Shown here: positions 1 to 8,177 of the stretch, piece after piece | Position numbering within the stretch: position 1 is the first letter of the stretch | How the letters are laid out: each line of letters opens with the position of its first letter | Assembly (NCBI RefSeq): GCF_002846415.1 | Contig: NZ_PJMX01000002.1 | Location: forward strand, 62,001-126,000 | DNA from: Streptomyces sp. TLI_146 | Lineage (GTDB): Bacteria > Actinomycetota > Actinomycetes > Streptomycetales > Streptomycetaceae | Direction: 5' to 3' | Length of the DNA: 64,000 nt | The notes under the pieces: model-generated | Databases searched by the model: none | The model's input: the letters and a program-made list of their open reading frames with translations, nothing else | What the model was told of the DNA's origin: nothing | Made by a program: the position numbers and the translations under genes

Positions 1-719
1 AAACCCCAGTTGCGTGGCGCCGTCCCGACCCGGAACGTGCCCGAGATCGCCTTCGGCAGGTCCTTGGCGAAGAACGTCTCCGTCTGCGGGCCGCCGGGGA
101 TGTCGATGCACTGGGTGTTACGGGGCGGAGCCACCGTCGGCCGCATCATCACCAGGATCATCGGCTGCATCTTCTTCTGCTTGACCTGCATCCACGCCGT
201 CTTGGGGTAGCGCAGCCCCTTGAGGAGGTTCTCGGCGGTGCCGGGGAAGCCGGTGAGGACGACGGCCGCGGGGAAGGTCTTCGTCTCGTACTCCTTCTGG
301 AAGTACTCCGGCGGCAGATACACGTACGCCGGGCTGACGATCCGCGACCGCTCCCCCTGCACCGAGATCTTCTGCACCTCGCCGCTGAGGTGCGGCGTCC
401 CGGACCCCGGAACGGGGACCTCCTCCTTGCTGACCAGCTTCACCCCGGGGTTGCCGATGGCCTGCGTGCCGAGGACCCCCACGCCCGACTGCTTCCCGAA
501 GAGGTCCGCCCACGACCCGTAGAAGAGGAACGTCCTGTTCGCCGCGAGGCCCACCGACGAGAACAGCAGCACCTGGATCGCCAGGACCAGACCCACCCGG
601 CCCACCACCGGCATCCACCCCCGCCGCGCCAGGAACGGCCACACCCAGATCGTGGCGGCGAACAGCAGCACCGTGCAGATCACGGCCAGCAGCAGAACGG
701 TGGTACTTGTGAGGCCCAT
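1..719 (-). CDS. alpha/beta hydrolase-fold esterase, membrane anchored (3' end beyond window)
   Basis: The reading frame starts at an ATG (complement of 717-719) and stays open to the left edge, so the C-terminal part, including the catalytic Asp and His, is outside. The N-terminus begins MGLTSTTVLLLAVICTVL and carries two hydrophobic segments (about residues 5-26 and 38-60). A soluble part follows with a strand-rich YVYLPPEYFQKEY stretch and AAVVLTGFPGTAENLL, resembling the start of the putative esterase (esterase D / antigen 85-like) fold. I infer an extracytoplasmic esterase or acyltransferase-like hydrolase. No nucleophile elbow is visible in the 239 residues present. The upstream region holds a 15-bp tandem repeat. 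Confidence 0.75.
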   Translation of the reverse strand, partial: MGLTSTTVLLLAVICTVLLFAATIWVWPFLARRGWMPVVGRVGLVLAIQVLLFSSVGLAANRTFLFYGSWADLFGKQSGVGVLGTQAIGNPGVKLVSKEEVPVPGSGTPHLSGEVQKISVQGERSRIVSPAYVYLPPEYFQKEYETKTFPAAVVLTGFPGTAENLLKGLRYPKTAWMQVKQKKMQPMILVMMRPTVAPPRNTQCIDIPGGPQTETFFAKDLPKAISGTFRVGTAPRNWG

Positions 720-740
720 GAACCGTGGTGACTCTCTGTC

Positions 741-800
741 GGATGGACGGAAGGCGGATGGACGGAAGGCGGATGACCGGAAGCCGGATGGCCGCAAGCC
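741..800. repeat. four tandem 15-bp repeats
   Basis: Units at 741-755, 756-770, 771-785 and 786-800 follow the consensus GGATGGACGGAAGGC; the first two are identical and the last two have diverged. The array lies in the 234-bp gap between the leftward esterase-like gene and the rightward Trypco1 gene, just upstream of the former. It reads in frame as DGRKA-like units, but no gene with a plausible start covers it. Slippage origin is likely. Confidence 0.8.
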
Positions 801-920
801 CGACGGTGACCGGGGTTCCCTTCGCCCAGTTCTACCGTCCTGGCGGTGCGCACCCCGGTAGATGGCGTTCGCGGGCGATCCGTTCCCCGGGCCGCCGCCG
901 GGTGCCCCGCGCCCGCTGGC

Positions 921-926
921 TATGAT
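921..926 (+). promoter_or_regulatory. possible -10 box of the Trypco1/STAND operon
   Basis: TATGAT lies 28 bp upstream of the GTG start of the Trypco1 gene in otherwise very GC-rich DNA. I see no convincing -35 hexamer at 16-19 bp distance, so this is only a candidate. Confidence 0.3.
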
Positions 927-953
927 CCCCAGCCCGACGAACTGGAGGATGCC

Positions 954-1331
954 GTGAGCGAACGCCTTGTCCGTACGGTCGAAGTGCCCCTGGCCGAAGG
1001 CAGCGACGAGACGATACGCGTCCAGGTCCGCGAGGTGGACGAGAGCCTGGTACGGGTGGGGCGGGGCGACGGGTCCGTCAACCGGGCCCAGCGGACGTTC
1101 GGGCAGATGCTCGACACCGTACGGCCCGTCGCGGAGAGCTTCGTGGGGCGGTTCCGGGATCTGGCGAACTCGCCCGACGAGATCACCCTCGAATTCGGGG
1201 TGTCGCTGTCGGCCGAGGCGGACGTCGTCATCGCCAGCACCGCCACGGAGGCCAATTTCTCCGTGACTCTGACCTGGAACAGGAGTGACACCCGAGGCGG
1301 GACGGCCGACGATGCTCCGCAAGGGAGTTGA
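954..1331 (+). CDS. Trypco1-domain protein (CU044_2847 family)
   Basis: A 125-residue soluble protein of the trypsin-co-occurring domain 1 type. The fold core runs from RTVEVPLAEGSDETIRVQV through the central helix SVNRAQRTFGQMLDTVRP to the strands DEITLEFGVSLSAEADVVI and NFSVTLTWN. The GTG at 954 is chosen because GGAGG sits five bases before it at 944-948; the frame is open further upstream but has no other good ribosome site. The stop is 42 bp before the protease-STAND gene, so the two are probably one operon. Members of this family are known as neighbours of trypsin/STAND conflict proteins. A role as partner or sensor of the protease is inference. Confidence 0.8.
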   Translation: MSERLVRTVEVPLAEGSDETIRVQVREVDESLVRVGRGDGSVNRAQRTFGQMLDTVRPVAESFVGRFRDLANSPDEITLEFGVSLSAEADVVIASTATEANFSVTLTWNRSDTRGGTADDAPQGS

Positions 1332-1373
1332 CCAGGTGTCCCGCCATCGCGGTGGCGCGAGGACGCGGAGGTC

Positions 1374-4300
1374 GTGGTGACGGGGGCGCAGGCACGGAGC
1401 GCGGACGAGGTGCTGGCCTCGACGGTCGTACGGATCGCGGGGCGCGGCGGCGCGGTCTGCGGCGCGGGCGCCCTCGTCGCCCCCGATCTGGTGGTGACCT
1501 GCGCCCACGTGGTCTCCGACGCACTGGGACGGCCCCGCCAGGAGACCGTGGCGGCGGGAGCCGTGCTCACCGTCGACTTCCCGCTGGCCGGGACCGGGGC
1601 GAGCGGGACCGGGGCGAACGCGGCGGCCGAAGCCGAAACAGGGGCAGGCCACGACGACCCCCCGGCCCCGCCCCCCGCCCGTCCCCCCACCACCGCCACC
1701 GTCGAACACTGGATCCCCACCCGCCCCGACCGCACCGGCGACATAGCCGTCCTGCGCCTGCCCGAGCCCGTCCCCGGCACCTCCCCCCTCCCCATGGCCG
1801 ACCCCGACACCGTCTGGGAGCACGGCGCCCGCGCCGTCGGCTTCACCGGCGGGGAGCCGGGCGAGATGTGGTTCCGGGGCAGGTTCAGCGGCGCCACCAG
1901 CGAGGGCTGGATCCAGCTCTCCCGGGCCGACGGGCAGAGCGCCCACGTCAGACGGGGCTTCAGCGGCACCCCCGTCTGGGACAACGAACTCGGCGCCGCC
2001 GTCGGCCTCGTCGTGGCGGCCCAGCCCGAACAGGACGCCCAGCAGGCCTTCGTGCTCAGCACCCGCACCCTGCTCAGGGAGGTGCCCGCGCTCGCCGCCG
2101 TCCTCAGCCCCGCCCCGCCGTTCCGGGGGCTCGCCACCTTCCAGGAGAGCGACGCGGACGTCTACTTCGGGCGGGACGACGACATCGAGGAGGTGGTCCG
2201 CGCCCTGCGGGGTGAGCACCGGACGGTCACCCTGTACGGGCCGTCGGGCTCGGGCAAGTCCTCCCTGGCCCTGGCCGGAGTGGCCCCCCGGATGCGGCAG
2301 GCCGGATACGACGTGCTGGTGGTGAACGCCGGGCGCATCGCCTCCCCCCGGGCCGCGATCGCCACCGAGCTGTACGAGCGGATACGTTCCGGCAGTTACG
2401 GGCTGCCCGCCCGGGCCTCCAGCGCCGACCAGGTCGAGACCTGGCTCGCCTCGCTCGGCCTCGCCGACGCCCTCCACCGGGCCACGGGCAGCCCTTCCGG
2501 CAGGCTCCTGATCGTCCTCGACCAGGCCGAGGCGCTCCTCGACCGTACCGACGACGAGCTCGCCCAAGCCGCCGACCTGCTCTTTCCCGCCCACCCCGCA
2601 CCGGGGTCGCGCGTCCTGCTCACCCTGCGCTCCGACTTCATGGACGCGACGCTCAAACACCCGCGCCTGGGCCCCGCCCTGCGCTCCGGCGCCACGCTGC
2701 CGCTGACGCCGATGTCCCGCGACCAGCTGCGCGAGGTCGTCGTCCGGCCGCTGGAACAGGTCCCGGCGGTGGCGTACGACCCGGGCCTGGAGCGGCGCAT
2801 CCTCGACGACGCGGGCGGCGAGCCGGGCATCCTGCCGCTGCTCGGTTTCGTCCTGGAACAGCTGTGGGAGCGGCGGGCCAGCGGACGGCTGCGCTCGGCG
2901 GCGTACGAGGAGATGGGCGGCGTACGCGGCGCACTGGAACTCCACTCCGAGCGGGCCTGGCGCGAGATCGTGCGCCCCGGGAGGGAAGAGGAGGGGACGG
3001 AAGGCGAGAGGGCGGCGGTCGAGGGGACGGAGGCCGAGGCGCTGCGGCTGCTCACCGGCCTGGTCCGGGTGCACCCCGGCAGCGACACCCCGCTCAGGCG
3101 CAGGCTCACCCGGCAGGAGGCGGGCGAGGAGCGGTGGGCCCTGGCACGGGCGTTCGCCGAGCGGCGCCTGCTCGTCCTGCACGGCGGCGAGGAGGAGCCT
3201 CAGACCGCCGAACTCGCCCACGAGGCACTGGTCACCGCCTGGCCCGCGCTGCGCCGCCAGGTCAGGGCCGACGCCGAGTTCCTGGCGGGCCGGGCGGAAC
3301 TGGTCCACGACCGCAGGCGCTGGGAGCGCGGCGGCCGCCGGGCCGATCTGCTGCCCGGCCCGCGCCAGCTCGCCGCGACCGAGCACTGGCTCGGCGGGCG
3401 TGAGCGCGAACTGAGCGAGCGGGAGCGGGAGTTCCTGGCGCTGGCCCGCCGCCGCCACCGCGCCCGCCGCACCCGGCTGCGCGCCGCCTGGACCGCCGCC
3501 GCCCTGGTGCTCGCGCTGATCGCCGGGCTCGGCACGTTCCTGGTCTACCAGTCGCACGTCAGCGACCAGCGCCGGGCCGAGGCCCGCTCGCGCGCCCTGG
3601 CCAGCATGTCTCGCGACCTCACCACGACCGACCCGGGGCAGGCCGCCCTGGCCGCGATCGCCGCGTACGACATCGCCCCCACCCAGGAGGCCCGCAGCGC
3701 GCTGTTGCGCCGCTACGACCAGTTCAAGGACGCCGACTGGGTGCTGACGGGTGTTCAGGGGAAGATCGACGCGGTCGCGATGAGTCCGGACGGCGCCGTG
3801 ACGCTGGTGACGACCAAGGAGGGCCGCGCGACGCTGTACGTACGTGCCCGGGGCAGGGTCCTGCGCACGCCGCTGCGCCTGCCGGACAAGGCCCGTGGCC
3901 CGATGGTGAGCCGGGACGGCCGGCGGATCGCCTACCTGGGGGCGAAGGACGGGACGCTGTTCTGGCACGACGTGGATCCGGCGGCCCGGGACGCGGAACA
4001 CCTGCTGACGAGCACGGGGCGGATCGACGGCGAAGGCGCCTTCAAGGCCGTCGGCGGGCTGTTCGCGGGCTCGGCCGGCATGGCCGCCCTGTCCCCGAGC
4101 GGCGCCCGGGCGGTGGCGGTCGACGACGGCGGGCGGCTGTGGCTGTGGGACCTGCGGACGAAGACGCGGCGGCAACTGCTCCCGTCCGGACCGAAGACCG
4201 AGGCGGTCTGGTACGGCCCCGACGAGAACACCCTGGTGACCCAGCGGCCCGGCCCCTCGCCCCAGGAGTCGACGATGGTGGCGGTCGACATCGCCACGGG

Positions 4301-5768
4301 CAGGACCCGCCAGCTGGCGGAGCGGGCCTACACGGACTCGCGACTCGCGCAGCTCGGTCTGTCCGGCGACGGCGGCGTCCTGGTCGTCTGCCAGGCGGGC
4401 GCCACCGTGAGCACCCCCGTCTACCAGGCCGTCCGGGTCGCCGATGGCCGCCGGATCCACCGCCACACCGCCGACGCGCCCTGCCACGGCTTGGCCATCG
4501 ACCGGACGGGCGAGCGGTACGCGGTGCACCAGGGCGGCGGCTGGCACCTGGTCGACACCCGCCCGGGCAGGGAGGTCAAGCCGCTGTTCGGCCCCAGGGT
4601 CACGTCGCTCAGCAACATGCGCCTCCTCGGGCGGGAGCTCGCGCTCACCATGGCCGCCTGGGAGGAGACCGCCGTCACCGGGTGGTCGCTGGGGATGGAC
4701 ACGACCCACATCCCCACCACGCCGGTGCTGCTCGACAGCGGCGACAAGATGCTCGCCCACGTGGGTTCGAAGGGCGAACAGCTGGTGCTGATGGACACGA
4801 CCGAGGAGTCGTTCGACGGCCCCGGCCCGCCCCGCCGCCTCGCCGAGGTGGCACGCGACCCGGCGACGGACCCGCAGCAGCTGTCCGACCTGAAGATCAA
4901 CCGGGCCGAGACGCTGCTGGCCGACCTCGTCGGCCGCACCACGGTGATGATCCGGGACACCTCCACCTTGCGCGCGGTGGCGCGGATCAGCACCGCCGAG
5001 CCGCCCCTCGACACGGAGGGCGAGCCGGAGAAGGCGGAGTACGTGTTCACCGCCGACAACGAGCTCGTCACCGTCTCCGGCAGCCTCGTCGAGCACTGGA
5101 ACGCCCGCACCGGAAAACGCCTGTCGCGACCGTTCGAGGTGGGCGACGCGGGGATCAGCGAGGACAAGCACCCCAAGTTCAGGCTGTTCCGCCACCCCGC
5201 GCCGGGCCACGTACAGGTCATCATCTCCGGGGACCCGGCCGTCCACGCCGTCGACCTGCGAACGGGCAGCGAGGACAAGGCACTGAGCCTCACCCTGGGC
5301 CCGGACGTCACCGACGCGGGCTTCGACCGCAGCGGACGGTACGCGGCGGTGCGCACGGGCGGCGACATGGTGGAGCTGTGGTCGCTGCGGCCCGGGAGAA
5401 AGCCGGAGAAGGTGTATGGGCCGATCGGACCGCTCAAGCAGTTCAGCGACTACAGGGGCGGATTCGTGGGCGACAGCTCCGAATTCGTCCTGGCCAACGG
5501 GAACTCCATCCGCTTCGTCCAGGCGTCCGACCCCGGCCAGGTCCGGTCGTACGACTTCGACACCCCCCAGACGTTCATCGCGGCCCCCAAGGACGCCAAG
5601 GTCCTGCTGCGGACCGGCCAGGACGGGCGGGTGGACCTGCTCCGCTTCGACCCCGGCCGCTGGAGGGCCCGGGTGTGCGAGGTCCTGGGCCGCGACCTCG
5701 ACCCGGAGGAGCGCCGGAGCCTGGCGGGCGGCCTGCCGAAGCGGATCTGCCCGGCGCCCGCCGGGTGA
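1374..5768 (+). CDS. trypsin-like protease / STAND NTPase / beta-propeller fusion (predicted conflict-system protein)
   Basis: A 1464-residue multidomain protein. Residues about 10-235 are a trypsin-like serine protease with His45 (VVTCAH), Asp123 (TGDIAVL) and Ser197 (GFSGTP). An nSTAND1-type NTPase follows: the entry motif FQESDADVYFGR near 256-267, Walker A GPSGSGKSS at 289-297 with Lys295, and Walker B LLIVLDQAEALL near 378-389. A single hydrophobic helix (about 704-727, AALVLALIAGLGTFLV) separates it from a C-terminal half made of WD40/propeller-like blades such as DAVAMSPDGAVTLV. STAND proteins act as NTP-driven switches; proteolysis triggered by a sensed signal is inference. The start may be the GTG at 1374 or 1377; GGAG at 1367-1370 favours 1377. 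The stop is three bases from the converging isonitrile synthase. Confidence 0.85.
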   Translation: MVTGAQARSADEVLASTVVRIAGRGGAVCGAGALVAPDLVVTCAHVVSDALGRPRQETVAAGAVLTVDFPLAGTGASGTGANAAAEAETGAGHDDPPAPPPARPPTTATVEHWIPTRPDRTGDIAVLRLPEPVPGTSPLPMADPDTVWEHGARAVGFTGGEPGEMWFRGRFSGATSEGWIQLSRADGQSAHVRRGFSGTPVWDNELGAAVGLVVAAQPEQDAQQAFVLSTRTLLREVPALAAVLSPAPPFRGLATFQESDADVYFGRDDDIEEVVRALRGEHRTVTLYGPSGSGKSSLALAGVAPRMRQAGYDVLVVNAGRIASPRAAIATELYERIRSGSYGLPARASSADQVETWLASLGLADALHRATGSPSGRLLIVLDQAEALLDRTDDELAQAADLLFPAHPAPGSRVLLTLRSDFMDATLKHPRLGPALRSGATLPLTPMSRDQLREVVVRPLEQVPAVAYDPGLERRILDDAGGEPGILPLLGFVLEQLWERRASGRLRSAAYEEMGGVRGALELHSERAWREIVRPGREEEGTEGERAAVEGTEAEALRLLTGLVRVHPGSDTPLRRRLTRQEAGEERWALARAFAERRLLVLHGGEEEPQTAELAHEALVTAWPALRRQVRADAEFLAGRAELVHDRRRWERGGRRADLLPGPRQLAATEHWLGGRERELSEREREFLALARRRHRARRTRLRAAWTAAALVLALIAGLGTFLVYQSHVSDQRRAEARSRALASMSRDLTTTDPGQAALAAIAAYDIAPTQEARSALLRRYDQFKDADWVLTGVQGKIDAVAMSPDGAVTLVTTKEGRATLYVRARGRVLRTPLRLPDKARGPMVSRDGRRIAYLGAKDGTLFWHDVDPAARDAEHLLTSTGRIDGEGAFKAVGGLFAGSAGMAALSPSGARAVAVDDGGRLWLWDLRTKTRRQLLPSGPKTEAVWYGPDENTLVTQRPGPSPQESTMVAVDIATGRTRQLAERAYTDSRLAQLGLSGDGGVLVVCQAGATVSTPVYQAVRVADGRRIHRHTADAPCHGLAIDRTGERYAVHQGGGWHLVDTRPGREVKPLFGPRVTSLSNMRLLGRELALTMAAWEETAVTGWSLGMDTTHIPTTPVLLDSGDKMLAHVGSKGEQLVLMDTTEESFDGPGPPRRLAEVARDPATDPQQLSDLKINRAETLLADLVGRTTVMIRDTSTLRAVARISTAEPPLDTEGEPEKAEYVFTADNELVTVSGSLVEHWNARTGKRLSRPFEVGDAGISEDKHPKFRLFRHPAPGHVQVIISGDPAVHAVDLRTGSEDKALSLTLGPDVTDAGFDRSGRYAAVRTGGDMVELWSLRPGRKPEKVYGPIGPLKQFSDYRGGFVGDSSEFVLANGNSIRFVQASDPGQVRSYDFDTPQTFIAAPKDAKVLLRTGQDGRVDLLRFDPGRWRARVCEVLGRDLDPEERRSLAGGLPKRICPAPAG

Positions 5769-5771
5769 GTC

Positions 5772-6707
5772 CTACGCCTCGAAGTGGCTCGGCCGCCCGT
5801 CCTGGTGGACGAGGCGCCCGAGCCGGGCCGCCGCCGCGCTCGGCATCAGCGTCCAGGTGCCGTCCGCGCGCCGCAGCGCCGCCGAGTGCCACGGGGTCGT
5901 CCAGGCGTCGGGCGTGTCCAGGAGGCGGATGCCGAACTTGGGGGCGCCGACCGGCTGGGGGTGGATGGACAGGCGTACCGCGTCGGGGTGGTGGGCCGCT
6001 ATCAGGTCGCCCCAGGCGCGGCTGCGCTGGATGACGCCGTACGCGCGGGTACGGCATGCGCGTTGGAGGGCGGACCGCGTACCCGTGAAACCCGCCGTGT
6101 CCTCCACCAGGAAGCGGGTGATGCCCCGGTACAGCGCGAGGGTCTGCTCGTCCGTACGGACCTCGGCGCGCAGGGTCTCCACGCTCGGGGCGTAACGGTC
6201 ATGGACGTGGGTGCGTTTGGCGGGGTGCGACAAATCGCCGAGGACGTCGCGTAGGTCGAAGACGGAGAGCCGGTCCAGGTCGGACGTGGCGATGAGGGCC
6301 CGCAACTCGTCGGAGTACGCGTCGATGTGGTCGTCGGGGACGTGTATGAGGTCCCCGAAGACATGGCCGTCGGAGCAGATGACGATACGGGCGCCCGGTG
6401 GGTATATCCGGCCGATGTCTCTGCACAGGGCGTCCAGGAACCGCAGCGACAGGCGTTCGCCCTGGTCGGGGAGGTGGCCGAGCACCTTCGCCGGGTTGGG
6501 GGACTTGCAGGGGAAGCCCGGCAGGGTGAAGACCACGGGCGCCCCGGCCCGTACGAAGGCCGCTATCCGGCGCAGTTGGTGCCCGAACGCCTCCGCGTCG
6601 ACGGCGGATTCGTGGTGGTCGGTCGTGCGGTGGTGGGGCAGCAGCAGGTTCAGGATCGAGGCGCTCAGGCTCGTGGAGACACGGTCCGGTGCGGTGGTCA
6701 GCGGCAT
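5772..6707 (-). CDS. isonitrile (isocyanide) synthase, PvcA/IsnA/DIT1 family
   Basis: A 311-residue enzyme of the family that converts the alpha-amino group of an amino acid (Tyr or Trp in known members) to an isonitrile, taking the carbon from ribulose-5-phosphate. Family blocks are visible: VVFTLPGFPCKSPNPAKVLG near 58-77, the ICSDGHVFGDLIHVPDDH block near 110-127 and HDRYAPSVETLRAEV near 165-179. The ATG at 6707 is preceded by GGAGAG. It is the last gene of the leftward run that starts with metal-type ABC import genes. No PvcB/IsnB-type non-heme oxygenase is adjacent, so the carboxylate may be kept and amidated by the AsnB-like neighbour. The substrate is not deducible from sequence alone. 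Confidence 0.9.
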   Translation of the reverse strand: MPLTTAPDRVSTSLSASILNLLLPHHRTTDHHESAVDAEAFGHQLRRIAAFVRAGAPVVFTLPGFPCKSPNPAKVLGHLPDQGERLSLRFLDALCRDIGRIYPPGARIVICSDGHVFGDLIHVPDDHIDAYSDELRALIATSDLDRLSVFDLRDVLGDLSHPAKRTHVHDRYAPSVETLRAEVRTDEQTLALYRGITRFLVEDTAGFTGTRSALQRACRTRAYGVIQRSRAWGDLIAAHHPDAVRLSIHPQPVGAPKFGIRLLDTPDAWTTPWHSAALRRADGTWTLMPSAAAARLGRLVHQDGRPSHFEA

Positions 6708-6807
6708 GGGGGTTCTCTCCGAGAGGGCGTAGGGGCATGGCGGGATGGCGCCTCGGCGGTGTGCCGGGCGCCGGGCCGAGCGGGCTCGGGGAAGTGCGTT
6801 GCTGTAC

Positions 6808-6897
6808 CGCGCCCCTTTAGGGGCGCGGGGCTGTGACCTGTGCGGCTCCGCCGCGTGGGCGCGACCGGCCCAGGACGGCCCGCAGACAGGTCACGGC
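6808..6897. repeat. Streptomyces-type interspersed palindromic element
   Basis: The gap between the P450 and the isonitrile synthase holds a hairpin with 9-bp arms CGCGCCCCT (6808-6816) and AGGGGCGCG (6819-6827). Next to it is a longer inverted repeat with arms GTGACCTGT (from about 6833) and ACAGGTCAC (ending about 6897). From memory this composition matches a repeat scattered through many Streptomyces genomes. It may also end transcription or stabilise the upstream message. Confidence 0.6.
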
Positions 6898-6910
6898 ACT
6901 TCCGACGGCG

Positions 6911-8166
6911 TCAGACGCGCCTGTCGTACGCCACCGGCAGCCGCACCGTCCCCCGTCCCAGCACCGCCTGGATCCACTCCAGGTCCTCGTCCGCGACGGC
7001 GAGCCGCAGCCCCGGCAGCCGGGTCAGCAGGGTGCCCAGGGCGATCTGGAGCTCGGCGCGGGCCAGTGCGGCGCCGGGGCAGAAGTGGATTCCGTGGCCG
7101 AAGGCCAGGTGGGGGTTGGGGAGCGGTCCAGGACGAGCTCGTCCGGGTTCTCGAAGCGGCGCGGGTCCCGGTTGGCCGCGCACAGGGAGACGATGACCGA
7201 GTCCCCGGCGGGTACGGCCGTGCCGTGCAGATCGTCGTCCTCGGCGAGGAAGCGCCAGGTGGTGAGCTCGAAGGCGCTGTCGTACCGCAGGAGTTCCTCG
7301 ACCGCGCGCGGCAGCAGCGCCGCGTCGTCGCGCAGCCGGGCCAGCTGGCCGGGGTGGCGCAGCAGGGCGATCAGCGCGGTGGTGATCTGGTTGGTGACCG
7401 GCTCCTGGCCCGCGACCAGGAGCTGGAAGATCATGGAGTCCAGCTCCTCCTGGGTGAGTTCGCCCTCGTCACGGGCGGCCACCAGACGACCGAGCAGGTC
7501 GTCGCCCGCGTCCTCGCGCTTGTGGGCGACGACCTCGGCTATATAGCTCTGGAGGCCGTGCAGCCGCGCCTCGTACATCGGCCGCCCCGGATCGGTGGGG
7601 CCCACCGGCTGGACGACCTTGCCCCAGTCGCGGTCGAAGCGGGCGGCCAGCGGCGCCGGGAGGCCGATGGTCTCGGCCAGGACCTGGAAGGGGAAGTGCG
7701 CGGCGAAGCCCGCCACCAGGTCGGCGGGGCCCGTCTCGGGCAGGGCGTCGACGAGCGCGTCGGCCAGTTCCTGGAAGCGGGGCCGCAGGGCGTCGACGCG
7801 GCGCGGGGTGAACGCGTCCGTCACATAGCGCCGCATCCGCGTGTGCCGGGGCGGGTCCTGGTGCAGCAGGTGGACCTGGAGCTGGGAGTGCTGCGGCTCG
7901 GGCATGATCGAGGCGCGGGCCCGCCAGCGGTCGTTGCCCCGGTCGTGGTTCTTGCCGAGCCGCTCGTCGTTCAGCGTGGCGTGGGCGGCGTCGTACCCGG
8001 TGACGAGCCAGGCGTTCACCCCGCTGGGGAACAGGACGCGGTGGATCGGGCCGTCCTCGCGCATCTGCTCGTAGAGGGGGTACGGATCCTGCTTGTACGG
8101 GCAGCCCATGAGCGGGACGGCATCGGCAGCCGGGCCGGTGACCGGCAGCGGTTCCTGGATGGTCAT
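6911..8166 (-). CDS. cytochrome P450, frameshifted at a homopolymer
   Basis: P450 monooxygenase read in two frames. The first frame from ATG 8166 gives the N-terminus, the I-helix AGQEPVTN (about residues 250-257) and the ExxR helix EELLR. It would end wrongly after LVLDRS. The second frame supplies PNPHLAFGHGIHFCPGAA with the haem cysteine and the C-terminus. Adding one G to the run at 7118-7121 restores a 418-residue enzyme of normal length, so a sequencing error or a recent mutation is likely. The I-helix lacks the usual acid-threonine pair, a change seen in some P450s that couple phenols rather than insert oxygen. It lies 11 bp after the amidotransferase gene. A role in oxidising or dimerising the isonitrile is inference. 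Confidence 0.85.
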
Positions 8167-8177
8167 GAAAGCGCTCC

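Noticed and set aside
4139..6034. Plus-strand frame running from the STAND gene into the isonitrile synthase
   Set aside because: Pro/Arg/Gly-rich shadow that overlaps two real genes and has no recognisable fold.
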